The translations under genes and the position numbers were made by a program. Source: Collybiopsis luxurians FD-317 M1 (Eukaryota; Basidiomycota; Agaricomycetes; Agaricales; Omphalotaceae). From it: DNA of 64,000 nt. The DNA lies in the NCBI GenBank assembly GCA_000827265.1, contig KN834775.1, forward strand, positions 250,707 to 314,706. Reading direction: 5' to 3'. Position 1 is the first letter of the stretch; every line of letters begins with the position of its first letter. Below are positions 1 through 11,441 of the stretch, piece after piece. The notes beneath the pieces were generated by a model that saw only the letters and a list, made by a program, of their open reading frames with translations, was not told the origin of the DNA and searched no databases.

Positions 1-2887
1 GAGTTCTCAAGGGCATNTGGGCAGGGCTGTTGGTCACAATCATTCCAACCATCTGGTAGCTGGTGGATATGAGATCAGGCTTGGGTGTCAAAGGCATGTG
101 GATAGCTGGAGCAGTCAATGTGTTCGTGACCCAATTCAGAGTCAGACAAATCTGCAGAGAAAGAAGGCATGGCGGTAGTGGAATCTGCGGGGACAGCCTA
201 GGCAGTAGACTATCAGTGCAGCAAGGATCTTGACCTAATGTCATGAAGTGGTTTACAGCGGAGTGGCTTTCAAGAGCACGGTAATCAGTTTAGGCAAAGT
301 CTGGTCCCAATTGACAGAGTTAATTAAATAGTCTACTGGTACAAGCAGGATACTCACCTGGTCCCAATTGACAGAGAGGTCAAGATGGGGACTCAGGTTA
401 CAGGTGGTAAGTATATATACTGTAGTAAGCTGTAAGAGGGACTAATGCTACTGGAAGACAATAGCTAAGTGACAGCTACAAGAATAAAAGGTATGGAGCA
501 TGTGGTCATGTGACAGATGCGAGAAGAGAAACAAGGACAGTTCATTAATAAAACAATGACAGTGGGAACAAAATAGAAAAAGAACAATGATACCATGTGG
601 AGTGGAGATAGGGAGGAGTTGTATGTCCAAAAGGTGTTGATATGAAAGTTAGTCATAAATGTGGTCATGTGAAAGATGTATAGTAAAAGAGAAATGAATA
701 GGGGTTAGGAATAGATGTTCGTACCAGCTTTACAACAAGATCCTGACAGATTCATAGCAATGGATTAGGAAGAAAACTGATACCAGTGGCTCAGGTGGCA
801 ATTTAAAATGTTGCACAGTACTTGATACTAGAGAGCTTGACAGGTTAGTCACAGCTTAAAAACTTGGGGATAGCTCAAAATTTAAGTAATGCAAAGATAA
901 GTTATAGTAGTCCTTTGTGTTGCAATGCTCTTAATATTTTAATGCTCAGATTGCATTCCAGGATAAATGCAAAGACCACAGCTTACACTGTAATGGATAT
1001 CAAAGTAGAAGTCAACTCATCTCTCCATTGTTCCATCAGTTTCTCAAATTTTCTTCATATTCAATTGTATTCTATTTTTGTTACCTTTCTATTCTGCTCT
1101 AGATTCATTTGTGGTATAAAAACCAAGTCAGTACAATGTAGCAATGCTTGAACAACTAATTACATTTATTTACTCTTGACTTCAGGTGAATGTAAGGTTT
1201 GGAGAATCCCTCATTAATGCAAAAGCTTGCAATTGGATTCTCAACTTTGACAACATCTGATGTGAGAGCTCAATGACTTCAAAGGAAATGAACACTTATT
1301 TGTGGTAATCTACCTTTTAGAATCTTGAATATGAAGATTCATACTCAGAATATTACATACACAATGTAACAAATTGTCACTGGAAACTGGTAAAAGTGTT
1401 TGGCTACATGAAGAGCCTCCTGATTTTGATAAGTTATTCAGCATTATAAAGTACCCATTAACCAGTCTAAATACAGTATGTCCAGTACAAGATGTAAGGG
1501 TTTGCACACACTTCAGGTGAATGATAGAAGTGGATTTATTTGGCTCTTTGGTCACAGTTTGAAGCCTGTATTGATAATGATAGTTGCATCTGGCCTGGAA
1601 TAATGACCGTGAGGACCAAGCATCATCTGTGCTTTGAGTTTTGGCACCTGCACCATGATCACAGATGGGCAGCGCTCACTGTTCAGTTGACAACAAGTTA
1701 ACAAGTTAGCAGAGTTTCAATTTTTCAAACTCCACTAACTTGAACAAAATATGAATTTTCCTTTACATTTTAGACATTACCTCTGAAACTCTTGAATACA
1801 TGTGAAATTTTATGTTATTAACCTTTCAAATGGAAAGCAAGCACCAAGTGTACCAGCATAAGCCATACTATCTAATGATCAAAGCACATTCAGTCTGGAG
1901 AATACCTCATGAGATGATTTACAGCAGCAACTGCAACTGGTTATTACAATTGTAAAACTGGTGAAGCAAAGTTACTGAGATGTACATTTTGCCGAGACTC
2001 GGCAAGTTAGCTGTCAAGTGCAGGAAACAAAAGTTACTTTGTCACAACAAAGTAACTTAAGTAACTTAAGTAACTTAAAGTTACTTTTGTAAGAACAAGT
2101 TAGTGGAGCCTGAACCTGCCAAGTTACTTTGTCTGTCACCCAATGAGAATGGTCACATGGACCTTGGCATGTCTTCAGTCCCTCCCATCTCCTCAGAACA
2201 GTCTACCCATTGATGAGGTTTGTTCTTGTTAAAGGTGCAAGAGGTGCATTGTCAAAGGTTCTGCAATACCAGGACAATTCAGTTAACCTGATTGATCCTT
2301 TTGTTGTCAAAACTTCAACTTATTTGAAGAGGTAATGATCTGTATTTTTCAAATGTTCCAAGCTGTTCTACAATGAGGAACTATTTGTCAACTTTTCAAC
2401 ATCTCAATGAAAATATATGTCAAAGGTTTTAGGCTTAAGTAGATTTTATCAAAAATGCAGGAGCAACTCAACTGCTAATCACAGCAGGTATACAACCATG
2501 TTCTGGGCAAGGAAAATAATTAAACACTTCACACAGATGCCATTACAGTCCAAAGGTTACTTGATTAAACAGTAGACTAACAACTGTATTTATACTACTC
2601 AAAAATAATATCTACTGTTTAATACAAAATCATTTAAAAATAATTCTCTTTCAAATTGCAGTTTCTCTTATAGGCAACTGTTTCAGAATTTTGTCCCCAA
2701 ATTGTTTACCAAAAGTTTCCAATAAGTCTTTATAAGTAATCTCTTTAGTTTTAAACCTGAATGACTCGAGTCAGATTCATTTTGATTCTGTGCAGATGGG
2801 TTGAGCAATAACCCACTCCCACTTCTGCAGTGCAACTGCTATTTCGCTTATTCATGGTGTCCATCTAGATGCTTCTCTTTCTCAAGA
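1..2887. other. Gene-free, CpG-poor, AT-rich tract
   Basis: No convincing coding exon is visible. All open frames are short, lack conserved motifs and are not joined by plausible introns. CpG dinucleotides are scarce compared with the genic part of the window, as in transposon-rich, mutation-decayed DNA. Small repeats occur: a 16-bp direct repeat near 303-318 and 361-376, a diverged repeat of the TGGTCATGTGA type near 500 and 661, and a cluster of three GTAACTTAA units around 2050-2080 flanked by inverted GTTACTT copies. One ambiguous base lies at position 17. Confidence 0.6.
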
Positions 2888-3566
2888 CACCCCCAGTGAA
2901 CTGGGATATGACTGCTGTAAAAGGTTAGGTAATATAATATATTTTTCCTAGGAATTTTAGTATTTTTTTTTGGAATTAATATCTCTCATATTGCCTTGGT
3001 AAAAGGCATGGGAATATTTCGCATTTATCAGTGCCTATTTCAACAGAAAAATCACATGTAATATGATGTTTATGTTGCCAGATTTTTTAGTTATTTTTCC
3101 ATATTTTTTTCCCCTGTAATTTCTTTGTTATTGCCACTCCCTTTACAGTGGCAATAACAAAGAAATTACTGTGGGGAAAAGTTACATATTACTGCTGCAA
3201 AAAGCAATGGGCAATGATCAGGCCATAACACCCAATCATTGCCTGTTGCTTTTTGCAGCTGTAATATATAATTTATGACCCATGTGATTTTTTAAATATT
3301 CCCATTCCTTTTACAGAAGCAATATGAAAAAAAAATCACATGGGATAAAAATCAGGAAAAATTATTAAAAAATCTGGCAAAATAAATGCCATAATAGACA
3401 TGATTTTTCTGTCAAAATAGGCACCAATAAATGCAAAATATTCCCATGCCTTTTACCAAGGCAATATGAGAGATATTAATTCTGAAAAAAATACTAAAAT
3501 TCCAAGGAAAAATATATTATATTACCTAACCTTTTACAGCAGTTATATTCCAGTCTGCTGGGGGTG
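2888..3566. mobile_element. Palindromic fold-back transposon, copy 1 (679 bp)
   Basis: The two halves are inverted copies of each other almost end to end, meeting near 3220 in a loop that contains AAAGCAATGGGCAATGA and its inverse. The ends read CACCCCCAG and CTGGGGGTG, and the element is flanked on both sides by the trinucleotide AGA (2885-2887 and 3567-3569), which reads as a 3-bp target duplication. A nested palindrome sits near 3118-3168 around CCCTTTACAGTGG. There is no coding capacity, so it must depend on a transposase supplied elsewhere. A CAC terminus with a 3-bp duplication resembles CACTA-type or PIF-Harbinger-type transposons; the family is an inference. Confidence 0.85.
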
Positions 3567-3569
3567 AGA

Positions 3570-4074
3570 AGAGTTTTCCTTTCATTCTAATATCACAACT
3601 CATTATTCATAAGTGGCCACCCATAGTTATCGAATGGTGTCCCTTAGATCAAAAGGGATCTATAACCTTATTTCCTCCTGAGATCTGGTATCTCTGGTTG
3701 GCTCATCTTTATTTAGGTTCTGTGAGGCTGTAGCCATCTCATTCTTGGCATCAGAGCAATCTGGTTCCTTATCAATCTGGCCTGTCGGTCACTCATAATA
3801 GTCTCTGGTAATGGTAACCCTTTTGGTTGAATGATTCATATGTGGTTCCAATGATACACCTGCTTTATAAGAGACTGTCACTATAATTGGGTGGGTCTGC
3901 TAGCATGGACAAATGCTAGAGCAACATCTTTCAAGCATTCTGTGTTGAACAATAATGGTATACCTTTCTATGAAATGGATCCCTTTTCTTTGAGTAGTTC
4001 CATTTCCATTAAGGTTACCACCATCAAGTGTAATCATAGACTTTAGCTGTCAGATCATAATTACTGCAGCCAGC
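3570..4074. other. Spacer with no recognisable gene
   Basis: Lies between palindrome copy 1 and the transposase-type pseudogene. It may hold decayed upstream coding sequence of that pseudogene, but no continuous frame can be followed across it. Nothing else is recognised. Confidence 0.4.
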
Positions 4075-5724
4075 ATGTGTAATGCAAAGGTGAAATTGTC
4101 AGTTTTCATCAATTACATGCCTGGGATTAGATTGGGCCCATTACCATCAACAAGCCTCATGCAGCTCACAAGTGCAAGAACCCCTTCCATCTCCTCTCAA
4201 CAAACTCTCTTACCACACACACTTCGAGAAATTGAATTTGCATGCTGTATTGCTGACCTCAAAGAACAAAACTGTAACCTGAAGTCACAGCAAGATGCTG
4301 CCTCTGTGCATGCAATTCTAACTGCCCAGGAGCTAAGCATCATCAAGCACCAATACAATAAGAAGACAAAGAAGAAGGATGGGTCAAGATGCATCATCAC
4401 AGATGCGAGAATTTTGATGTCTCATGAAGGAAAGGAGCAGGCAGCAGCTGATGCAGCAAAGAAAGAGGCAAAGAAGAAGGCTGAGGTGCAGAGGCAGGAG
4501 AAGCAAAAGGAGGCTGAGTGTGCAGACATTATTCGGCGAGCAGACCACACCCCCAGCAGTCCAGTATTTATTATCTGTAAAAGGCCTAATAATATAATTA
4601 ATTTTTCCTTTGAATTATAATATTTTTTTCCATTGTTAAATAATAAATATTGAGGTAGTAAAAGATATAGTGAAATAATTGATATTACAGTGCCTTTTTC
4701 ACACATAAAAGGCGCCATTAATTATGTAATTTATTGCGTGATTTTTCCTATATTTTACCATATTTTTTTCTGGCTGTAATTGAATAAATATTACCTATGG
4801 GAAGGAATTTCTATTTCTAAACCTATATCTGAAAGCTTTTACCACTGCAAAAAGCAACAGGCACTCATCAGAACAATATCAAAATGAGTGGGCGCTCATT
4901 GCTCATTGCTTTTCGCAGCAGTAAAAGCTTATATTTGTCATCAGATATAGGTTTAGAAATAGAAATTCTTTCCCATAGGTAATATTTATTCAATTACAGC
5001 CAGAAAAAATATGGTAAAATATAGGAAAAATCACGCGATAAATTATGTAATTAACGGCGCCTTTTACCCGTGGGAAAGGCGCTGTGATATTGATTATCTC
5101 ACTATATCTTTTACTACCTCAATATTTATTATTTAACAATGGAAAAAATATTATAATTCAAGGGAAAAATTAATTATATTACTAGGCCTTTTACAGACAA
5201 TAAATACTGGACTGCTGGGGGTGCCAGGAGTGGAACAGCTCAGCATTCTCTGGGTCACTTAGGTCCAAGAACAAGAGCAGTTTGGTTGATATCTGCTTTG
5301 CTCTCAATCTTCCATCTGACAACACAACCCTTGATGCACTGTGCATGCAAATCATATCCCATTTCAATGCCAACCTGGACCTCAAAATGCATGACTGGTT
5401 CGTTGGTCTATTCACATGAAAGTGAAAACACCCAGATGAACTGAAGGAGAATGATGGTCAGGAAACACTATCCCAATGTCATTCTCCAACTCCTGGGCCT
5501 TCATCATATTGTCGTCACTCTCAGTCCCCCATTTCTCTTCCACCAACTACTCAGAGCCCAATTCATTAATTTGGGCATGAAAATCCACCCCAGCCTCAGA
5601 CTAGTTATCCTTTTACCTCTCAATACCCTTCATCATCCCTAGCTACAATGCAGGCTTTACCTTACACACCACTTCACCCTCATCCTGTCCCTATTTCCCT
5701 TCCTTGATGTGCTCATAGTGATAC
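4075..5724 (+). pseudogene. Decayed transposase-type/SAP-like protein gene, split by a palindrome
   Basis: The frame from 4075 encodes a leucine-containing helix, the stretch GSRCIITDARILMSHEG and then a lysine/glutamate/alanine-rich coiled coil. As I recall, this arrangement is typical of the C-terminal part of agaricomycete CENP-B/pogo-like DDE transposase proteins. The frame is broken at 4548-5223 by palindrome copy 2. If the element and one CCA duplicate are skipped, the frame continues without a shift into a SAP-like helix-loop-helix segment (about 5227-5416), followed by basic and proline-rich sequence to about 5724 with a few stops. TGA codons at 5417 and 5423 are what a C-to-T change in CGA (Arg) would give. 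No intact catalytic DDE domain is visible upstream, so this is a remnant. Confidence 0.6.
4548..5223. mobile_element. Palindromic fold-back transposon, copy 2 (676 bp)
   Basis: Same architecture as copy 1: inverted halves meeting near 4890 in AAAGCAACAGGCACTCAT and its inverse, ends CACCCCCAGCAGTCC and GGACTGCTGGGGGTG, and a 3-bp duplication CCA (4545-4547 and 5224-5226). Its halves are much more alike than any random sequence, implying recent insertion or strong constraint on pairing. Its body differs from copy 1 except at the tips and loop, so the two are separate subfamilies. It sits inside the transposase-type pseudogene, which gives a clean pre-insertion site. Confidence 0.87.
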
Positions 5725-6155
5725 TCCCAGTGACACACTATAATGAATGAAAGTTTTAATATACCATAGTTGTTTCTGTACATTTGTTCAATGGACTGAA
5801 TGCTCTCCTAAATTCTCTGTTTCTAAACTCATTGAATGAGCTTGCAGCTGTGGAATGCACTTGGACCTGAATCTGTCATTTTGCCACAGTGCCAACTTGT
5901 GCTGTCTCTATGACAACACTGTGACAAATGAGTGCATTTTCCTTAATCTCCCTTGGTCTCTGCCCAACAAAGTCAGTAAAATCAAGAAAAATCTCAGAAA
6001 TTCAAATCAACAGTATTGAAGTACTAGTAATTGAACTATCTACTCAGAATTATAATATTCAAACATCTTGAAAAGTTATTAGCATTTTTGTCAAAATTTC
6101 ATTTTTCCTAACCACTATAGTACTTAGATCTTGTTGCTTTGAACACACCCTACTA
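5725..6155. other. Spacer, no gene seen
   Basis: AT-rich sequence with only short, unconserved open frames. Nothing recognisable. Confidence 0.4.
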
Positions 6156-6409
6156 CACTGGCGGTCAAAACTAATTGTTCCCCCCCCAAATTGAGTAGCA
6201 TTTTTACATGGGGCTCAGAACCTTCACCTCAGGGAAAACTTAATATTGTAGTAGTAGAAAGTATATGAAAGGTCTTTATGAAGAATGAAGTAAGCAGAAG
6301 GCTGAGTTTGCTGCTTGAGAACTGCCGGCTCAGTGAACATCGAGGAAGAGAGCCCCTGTGGGAAACCACCTACCCAATTTGGGGGGTCAATCAGTTTTGA
6401 CTGCCAGTG
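6156..6409. mobile_element. TA-flanked MITE (254 bp)
   Basis: Terminal inverted repeats begin CACTGGCRGTCAAAACTRAT and end in a C-rich/G-rich block next to AAATTG. The element is flanked by TA at 6154-6155 and 6410-6411. The TA duplication, CACTGG-type terminus and short non-coding body are characteristic of Tc1/mariner-derived miniature elements. No open frame of note is inside. Confidence 0.8.
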
Positions 6410-6411
6410 TA

Positions 6412-8793
6412 TCTAGGTAAGTACCAGAGTTGATAACTGTTAGACTCCAACTGACTACCACTCATTCTCTTCCTTCTTTTCCTCTTTCCACTGTCCCTTC
6501 CCAACCACTGTCATGCTCACTAAATTCTCAACACTGTGATGTAATGTGCCTTCCCATGATGCTACACATCCCTTACCGCTACTAAATATAGTTATGAGAT
6601 ACTGATAGACCTATATAAGCCCAGATGCAAACCCAAGAAAGGCATGTTGGAATTACTGTGACTTTTGCCTACTTCTCTCACTGCTTTCTCCTTCTGCTTC
6701 TTACCCTGTAATCTCCTTTTGTACATCTCAATACAATTATTTGTTCTGCTTAGTGTCATTTGGACCTCCAGCAAGCTCTGACTTGATACTTTCAAACTCA
6801 CACAGCTCTGAACTCACAACAATGACTTCATCGCTGCTCACCTCTCTTGTGCACCAATAACCACTGCCTATCAGGGGTTAACTATTCTTATTTGGTCACT
6901 CTCGCATCTAGTCCATGCATTTCTTACTTCCAAGTGCAGTCGTCAAGCCCTTCACAGCTACTGTACATATGCAGGCCCCTGTGGATCTCTGTTATTAGGT
7001 TGCTAAAGCAAAACTTGATGTAATTACCTCTATAACCTACACTATCTAACTCTTCTCAAAATCTAGTTCCGGTCCTAACAATAACATACCCAGAGTTGAT
7101 ACTGTCACAGAAATGTCTTTTATTTGAGTGCATTTTGGGGCCTATGGGCATGCATTTCAGACAAAATTGTACTGTTTACTCTACTGTTTACTGTCAACTT
7201 CACTCTAGTAAAATACATTATTCTTGTACTCAGAATTGTAAACTTTGATTGAAACAATTTTATTTTACACAGCTACAAAATATAATGTTCCTCAAGCAAT
7301 GAAGTTGTATGCAAGTTATATGCAAGTTGTATGTGGATTAACTGGACTCCAGCCAAATAATCTTTTCAATTAAAAGTGACCTGATGAGCCTGCTGCCATC
7401 CCGGTGGCCAGTGTGCACTGTGCCTTGGCTTTGCAGCTGCCATATGTAAATATCACCTGTATTTGCCAGACCGATGCCAAATGGCTGGCAAGTTTGTGGG
7501 ATTATGGATAATTAAATTAAGAATTCTGCTGAAAAAGCTGATGGCAATGCCAGGGAATGAGAGCATGAAAATGAGAGTGCATACAAGCTAGATAACTAAT
7601 GCTCATATTGCAGGTTTATAATGTGATCCATGCCCAATATCAAAGAGTAGTCAGATAAGTCTCCAGCAGAGCAGAGATACTTACTAATAGTGGATATCAA
7701 GGTAAACTGGAAGGAAGTTGGGAGAGCTCACTGTATTGTTGACTGATACTGTGGGTATAGATGCTGTATGTGCCGTCGATGCATCAAAAGATAGATATTA
7801 CTTACCTATAGGCTATGCATTGAGCCAATGAGGACTTGTCAAGATTCTTACATGGATTGTGTGAAGCTCAACAGTATCACTTTGGAGAATAGAAGCTATG
7901 AAAACTAAGATGGATCTATATTGGCACCTGAGTATTCCATCCTGAAGTCCTGAGTCATGATACTTATTAGATAGAGTTCAAATGCATATACCCTCTGTGG
8001 ATGCCTGCATTTAGACAGTGCCAGAGATAAATGAATGGTCCAAAGATGCACCATCTATCATCCATGTATTACAGATACTGCAAGGGAAATGTTTAATTAC
8101 AATGAGTTACTAATTCAAGATACTAAGATATTTGATGTGTACATCACATGTTAAACTTCTGCACTAGCCACTAACAGACTAACAGTGTGAGAGTCAAACC
8201 CTATGACCTGTCCGTAAAGCCTAACAGAAGGTCCAGAGAAGCCAGTGTGTGCTCCTTCACAGCTTCCCAACCCTCTGCTTCACCCTCATCCACCCAACCT
8301 CCTTCTAAGCCTCTCCCTTCTGCCAAGTTCCCCTTCTTTAGTATGCCTTCAAAATCATCATCCGACATTTTACCAATACTTCTTGACATGAATCTTAACC
8401 TATCTATGTTGTCTGAGGATGCAAGCTTTGATCAACTCCGAGTCTTCTTGAAACTCTTGCCTGTTGTTCCTCCACAACCACTGCCACCCCTGGGGCCGCA
8501 GGCACTACCCTTCATATCTGAATTGAAGGCTGACAAGGCAGAACTAGACTGGACATGTACTGAAGCATCTAACTTTTTGTTTATACTTGCCAGCTGGTTG
8601 TACTTAGTAATTTACACTCTCGACTCAACAACCACCATGAACCTGCAATTCAATGAAAATTAGATCACCAAATATGTATTATTTCTCTAAATAATATTCT
8701 TAGAAATACTTGTTACAATTTTCACTCAAAACAATCACTCACATCCCCCATTAGCGGCTTTTCGAGCTCTTGCAATGAGAGGCACATGGCAGG
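6412..8793. other. Gene-free tract
   Basis: No supported gene. A serine/proline-rich open frame at about 8187-8663 begins at GTG rather than ATG, shows no recognisable domain and may be decayed coding sequence. The rest is AT-rich and CpG-poor like the left end. Confidence 0.4.
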
Positions 8794-8795
8794 TA

Positions 8796-9586
8796 CTATC
8801 AATGTCCCAGAGTTGCAATTGGGCAAATAAATCCTTTCATTTAAGCGCAGTTTTTATCTGCTATTCTTCAAATTTTTAATCTAAGCTCTTATATATGTAT
8901 GCAAGAGGTCTATCAACTTTTTAAAAGAGTTAACAAAAAAGAAAATATTCAGGATTTTTGACAATATCAAAAACAGTGCTGATTTCAAGTTGCAACTCTA
9001 CTTCTTGATTTTTAGAGAAGTGAGGAAATTTTGTATGGCCACCAAAATTTGCTACATCCATCTATATCTATATATCAATAGAATAGCACCTTTTATTGGG
9101 GACAAATTGAGTTGTGAGTTGTTTGAGAAAGTAATTTTGAAGGAGGTGCAAATGAGCGTGACCAATTTCAAACTCCACTGGACAGATGTTCAATGCTGAT
9201 TCGCAACCAATTGGCTCTTCACTTCTGCATTCACCATCACCCTTCGCAGCTGGTCCTCTTGGGGTGCTGGTGTTTTGCACTGGGCTGGAACACTCTTTAG
9301 TCACTGTTCTCACTTTGTCGCAAAAAGTTGCAACTCTCAGTAAGGTGAGATGCCGATGCTGCCAGGCACCTGTCACAATCTGTCACAATTGCAACTCCTG
9401 CCATTTTCTAAGCTCAAACTGGCTTCCTATTGGCTACACTTTGAGAGCCTCTAAAATCCCCAAACTCAGCCATATCAAAGTTTAAGGTATGTATTTATTG
9501 TTCCCAAAATTCAGTGGCCAAATGTGAAGAATTGACAAAGTTTCTGTATACCAACATTTTTGGTTGCAACTCTGGGACACTGATAG
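8796..9586. mobile_element. TA-flanked non-autonomous DNA transposon (791 bp)
   Basis: Both ends carry CTATCARTGTCCCAGAGTTG in inverted orientation, with one difference over 23 bp, and are flanked by TA (8794-8795 and 9587-9588). That is consistent with a Tc1/mariner-superfamily element. No transposase frame is present. Sequence near its right end (about 9420-9560) resembles 10170-10312, so a second, truncated relative follows. Confidence 0.7.
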
Positions 9587-9589
9587 TAA

Positions 9590-10316
9590 ACGGCAGCAGG
9601 TTAGTGATCAACAGCAGAGCATGCCTATTTACGTGACTAAATACACCTGCCAAACTGTGTCACAAATGGCCTCCCAGAGATCTAACTGATATTATTTACA
9701 GGATTGGGCAGGCTTTGCATAGAATAATTGAGTAAGCTGTAAACAAAGATCAAGTAGACTCTTAGCTGAATATATAAAACTCTTCCATGTAAGGTGTACA
9801 ATTTTGTCCAAAATTTGCCATCATAGGGGCCGTTCGTTCTCAAACTTTTTCTGCGCACTAAATTAGAATTAATCAATAGACTTATAAACTTCTTATGATT
9901 GTTGAACTGGGAAATAATCAGGGAATTTTTCAATTTTCCAAATGGTGGGTTTTCCCTTTATCAGTGTCAGGAAGTATGAAAAATGCTCGAACTATTTCAG
10001 GTTTCAGATATTGTGCTCTTTATGTCATTTTAAAGCATTTGAGCACCATCTGTGAATTTAAAAAAATGCAGATTTCTCTGAAACAAATGAGGATACTTTT
10101 CCCATGGGCTTCGGAAAGCACCGGTCCGAGTTCCAACTCCCACCATTTTAACATCCTGCTTCAGGAGACAGCTGGTACAACCTTGAGGGCCCAGAAAATT
10201 TCTAAACTTGGTCAATTCAGAGCTTAACATGTATACTTAGCATCTTTCCAATTTGAGCAGAGTTAACCAAGAATTGCAAAAGTTTTCCTATATCAACATT
10301 TTTGTTATCAACTCTG
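9590..10316. mobile_element. Truncated relative of the 791 bp TA element
   Basis: The segment ending near 10312 matches the right part of the preceding element in order: a conserved AAAATTTCTAAACTTGG-type stretch, an AACATTTTTG block and an AACTCTGG end. Its terminal bases are replaced where the next fold-back element abuts at about 10317. The left boundary is not defined. No coding region is supported. Confidence 0.45.
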
Positions 10317-10637
10317 GCGCCTCAAGGACCAGTAAATTTGGCGGATCACATGATTAGTTGGGTTCCTGATGCCATTTTCATGGCCCGTTGCACAACTCGA
10401 ATACTGTACATAGAGCACATTGTTTTTGGTCTAGAGAGTTCCTTCAATGCACTTTTGGTGTACTCTAGTTATTAACTCTATGAAGTAAAACTAAATCTAC
10501 TTTACAATGCCAGTTTCCTATGTACAGTGCAATGTGACCAAAGCAAAATCAGTTGGCACACAACAGGCTGCAGAAATGGCATCAGGAACCCAACTAATCA
10601 TGTAATTCGCCAAACTTACAGGTCCTTGAGGCGAAGA
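10317..10637. mobile_element. Fold-back element, internally deleted (about 321 bp)
   Basis: Starts GCGCCTCAAGGACC and ends GGTCCTTGAGGCGAAGA followed by TA. The outer ~80 bp are inverted copies of each other (TTTGGCGGATCACATGATTA and its inverse). The interior matches one arm of the larger element at 10657-11364, so this looks like a deletion derivative of that type. The left tip has lost about six bases at the junction with the preceding element. Confidence 0.7.
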
Positions 10638-10656
10638 TAAGATCAGAGTTTGTTTA

Positions 10657-11364
10657 TCTTCACCTCAAGGACCTGCAAATTTGGCGGGTCATGTGATTAG
10701 CTATGTGGGCATTTCTGCGGCCCATTGCGTGCCAGCTGACTTTGCATTTGTCACATTGCACAACTCGAATACTGGACATAGGAAACTAGCATTGTAAAGT
10801 AGATTTAGCTGTACTTTATAGAACTAATAACCAGAATGCACCGAAAGTGCATTGAAGGAACTCTCTATAACCAAAAACAATGAAGTCGGCGCCAGAAGAA
10901 ATCCCTAGCTACAGCTCCCACATTCTCGACAACATAAGGTATGGTAAACTCAAGATTGTAAATACACAAGAAAAATGGCGACATCTCTGTAGAAAAAGAA
11001 TTTGACTTAACTCAAAAATGTCATACATATCATACACACAAAGGCAAATGCAAAGAAAAAACACGAAGGCGACGCATAAAATGATAAGGAAAATGTCCCA
11101 ATAGCTAGCTGGGGATTTTTTCTTCTAGTGCCGAGCTCATTGTTTTTGGTCATAGGGAATTCCTTTAATGCACTTTTGATGTATTCTAGTTGCTGATTCT
11201 ATAAAGTACAACTAGATCTAGTTTACAATGCTAGTTTCCTATGTCCAGTATTCAAGTTGTGCAATGCGACAAATGTAAAGTCAGTTGGCGCGCAACGGGC
11301 CGCAGAAATGCCCACGTAGCCCAATCACGTGATCCGCCAAATTTGCAGGTCCTTGAGGCGAAGA
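10657..11364. mobile_element. Long-arm fold-back DNA transposon (708 bp)
   Basis: Two inverted arms of roughly 260 bp (10657-10917 and 11105-11364) surround about 190 bp of unrelated sequence. The tips are TCTTCRCCTCAAGGACCTG and its inverse, with TA on each side (10655-10656 and 11365-11366). The arms diverge mainly at C/T and G/A positions. No protein is encoded. The right arm ends 77 bp before the start codon of the next gene, and a frame opened by an ATG at 11241 inside the arm reads through into that gene. Confidence 0.8.
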
Positions 11365-11441
11365 TAGTTCGTTTCTCCACGTTGCGCTCTAAGTATGACG
11401 AACAATGCACCTTCGTATGCTCTGTCCTCACCTGGCTGATG

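Noticed and set aside
303..376. 16-bp direct repeat as a possible target-site duplication
   Set aside because: The 42 bp between the copies are not a recognisable element; a simple tandem repeat is more likely.
864..1151. 95-codon open frame on the plus strand
   Set aside because: Starts at a non-ATG codon in AT-rich decayed DNA, with no domain and no joinable exons.
8187..8663. 158-codon Ser/Pro-rich open frame
   Set aside because: Opens at GTG, no recognisable motif, surrounded by transposon remnants; could be decayed coding DNA but not supportable as a gene.
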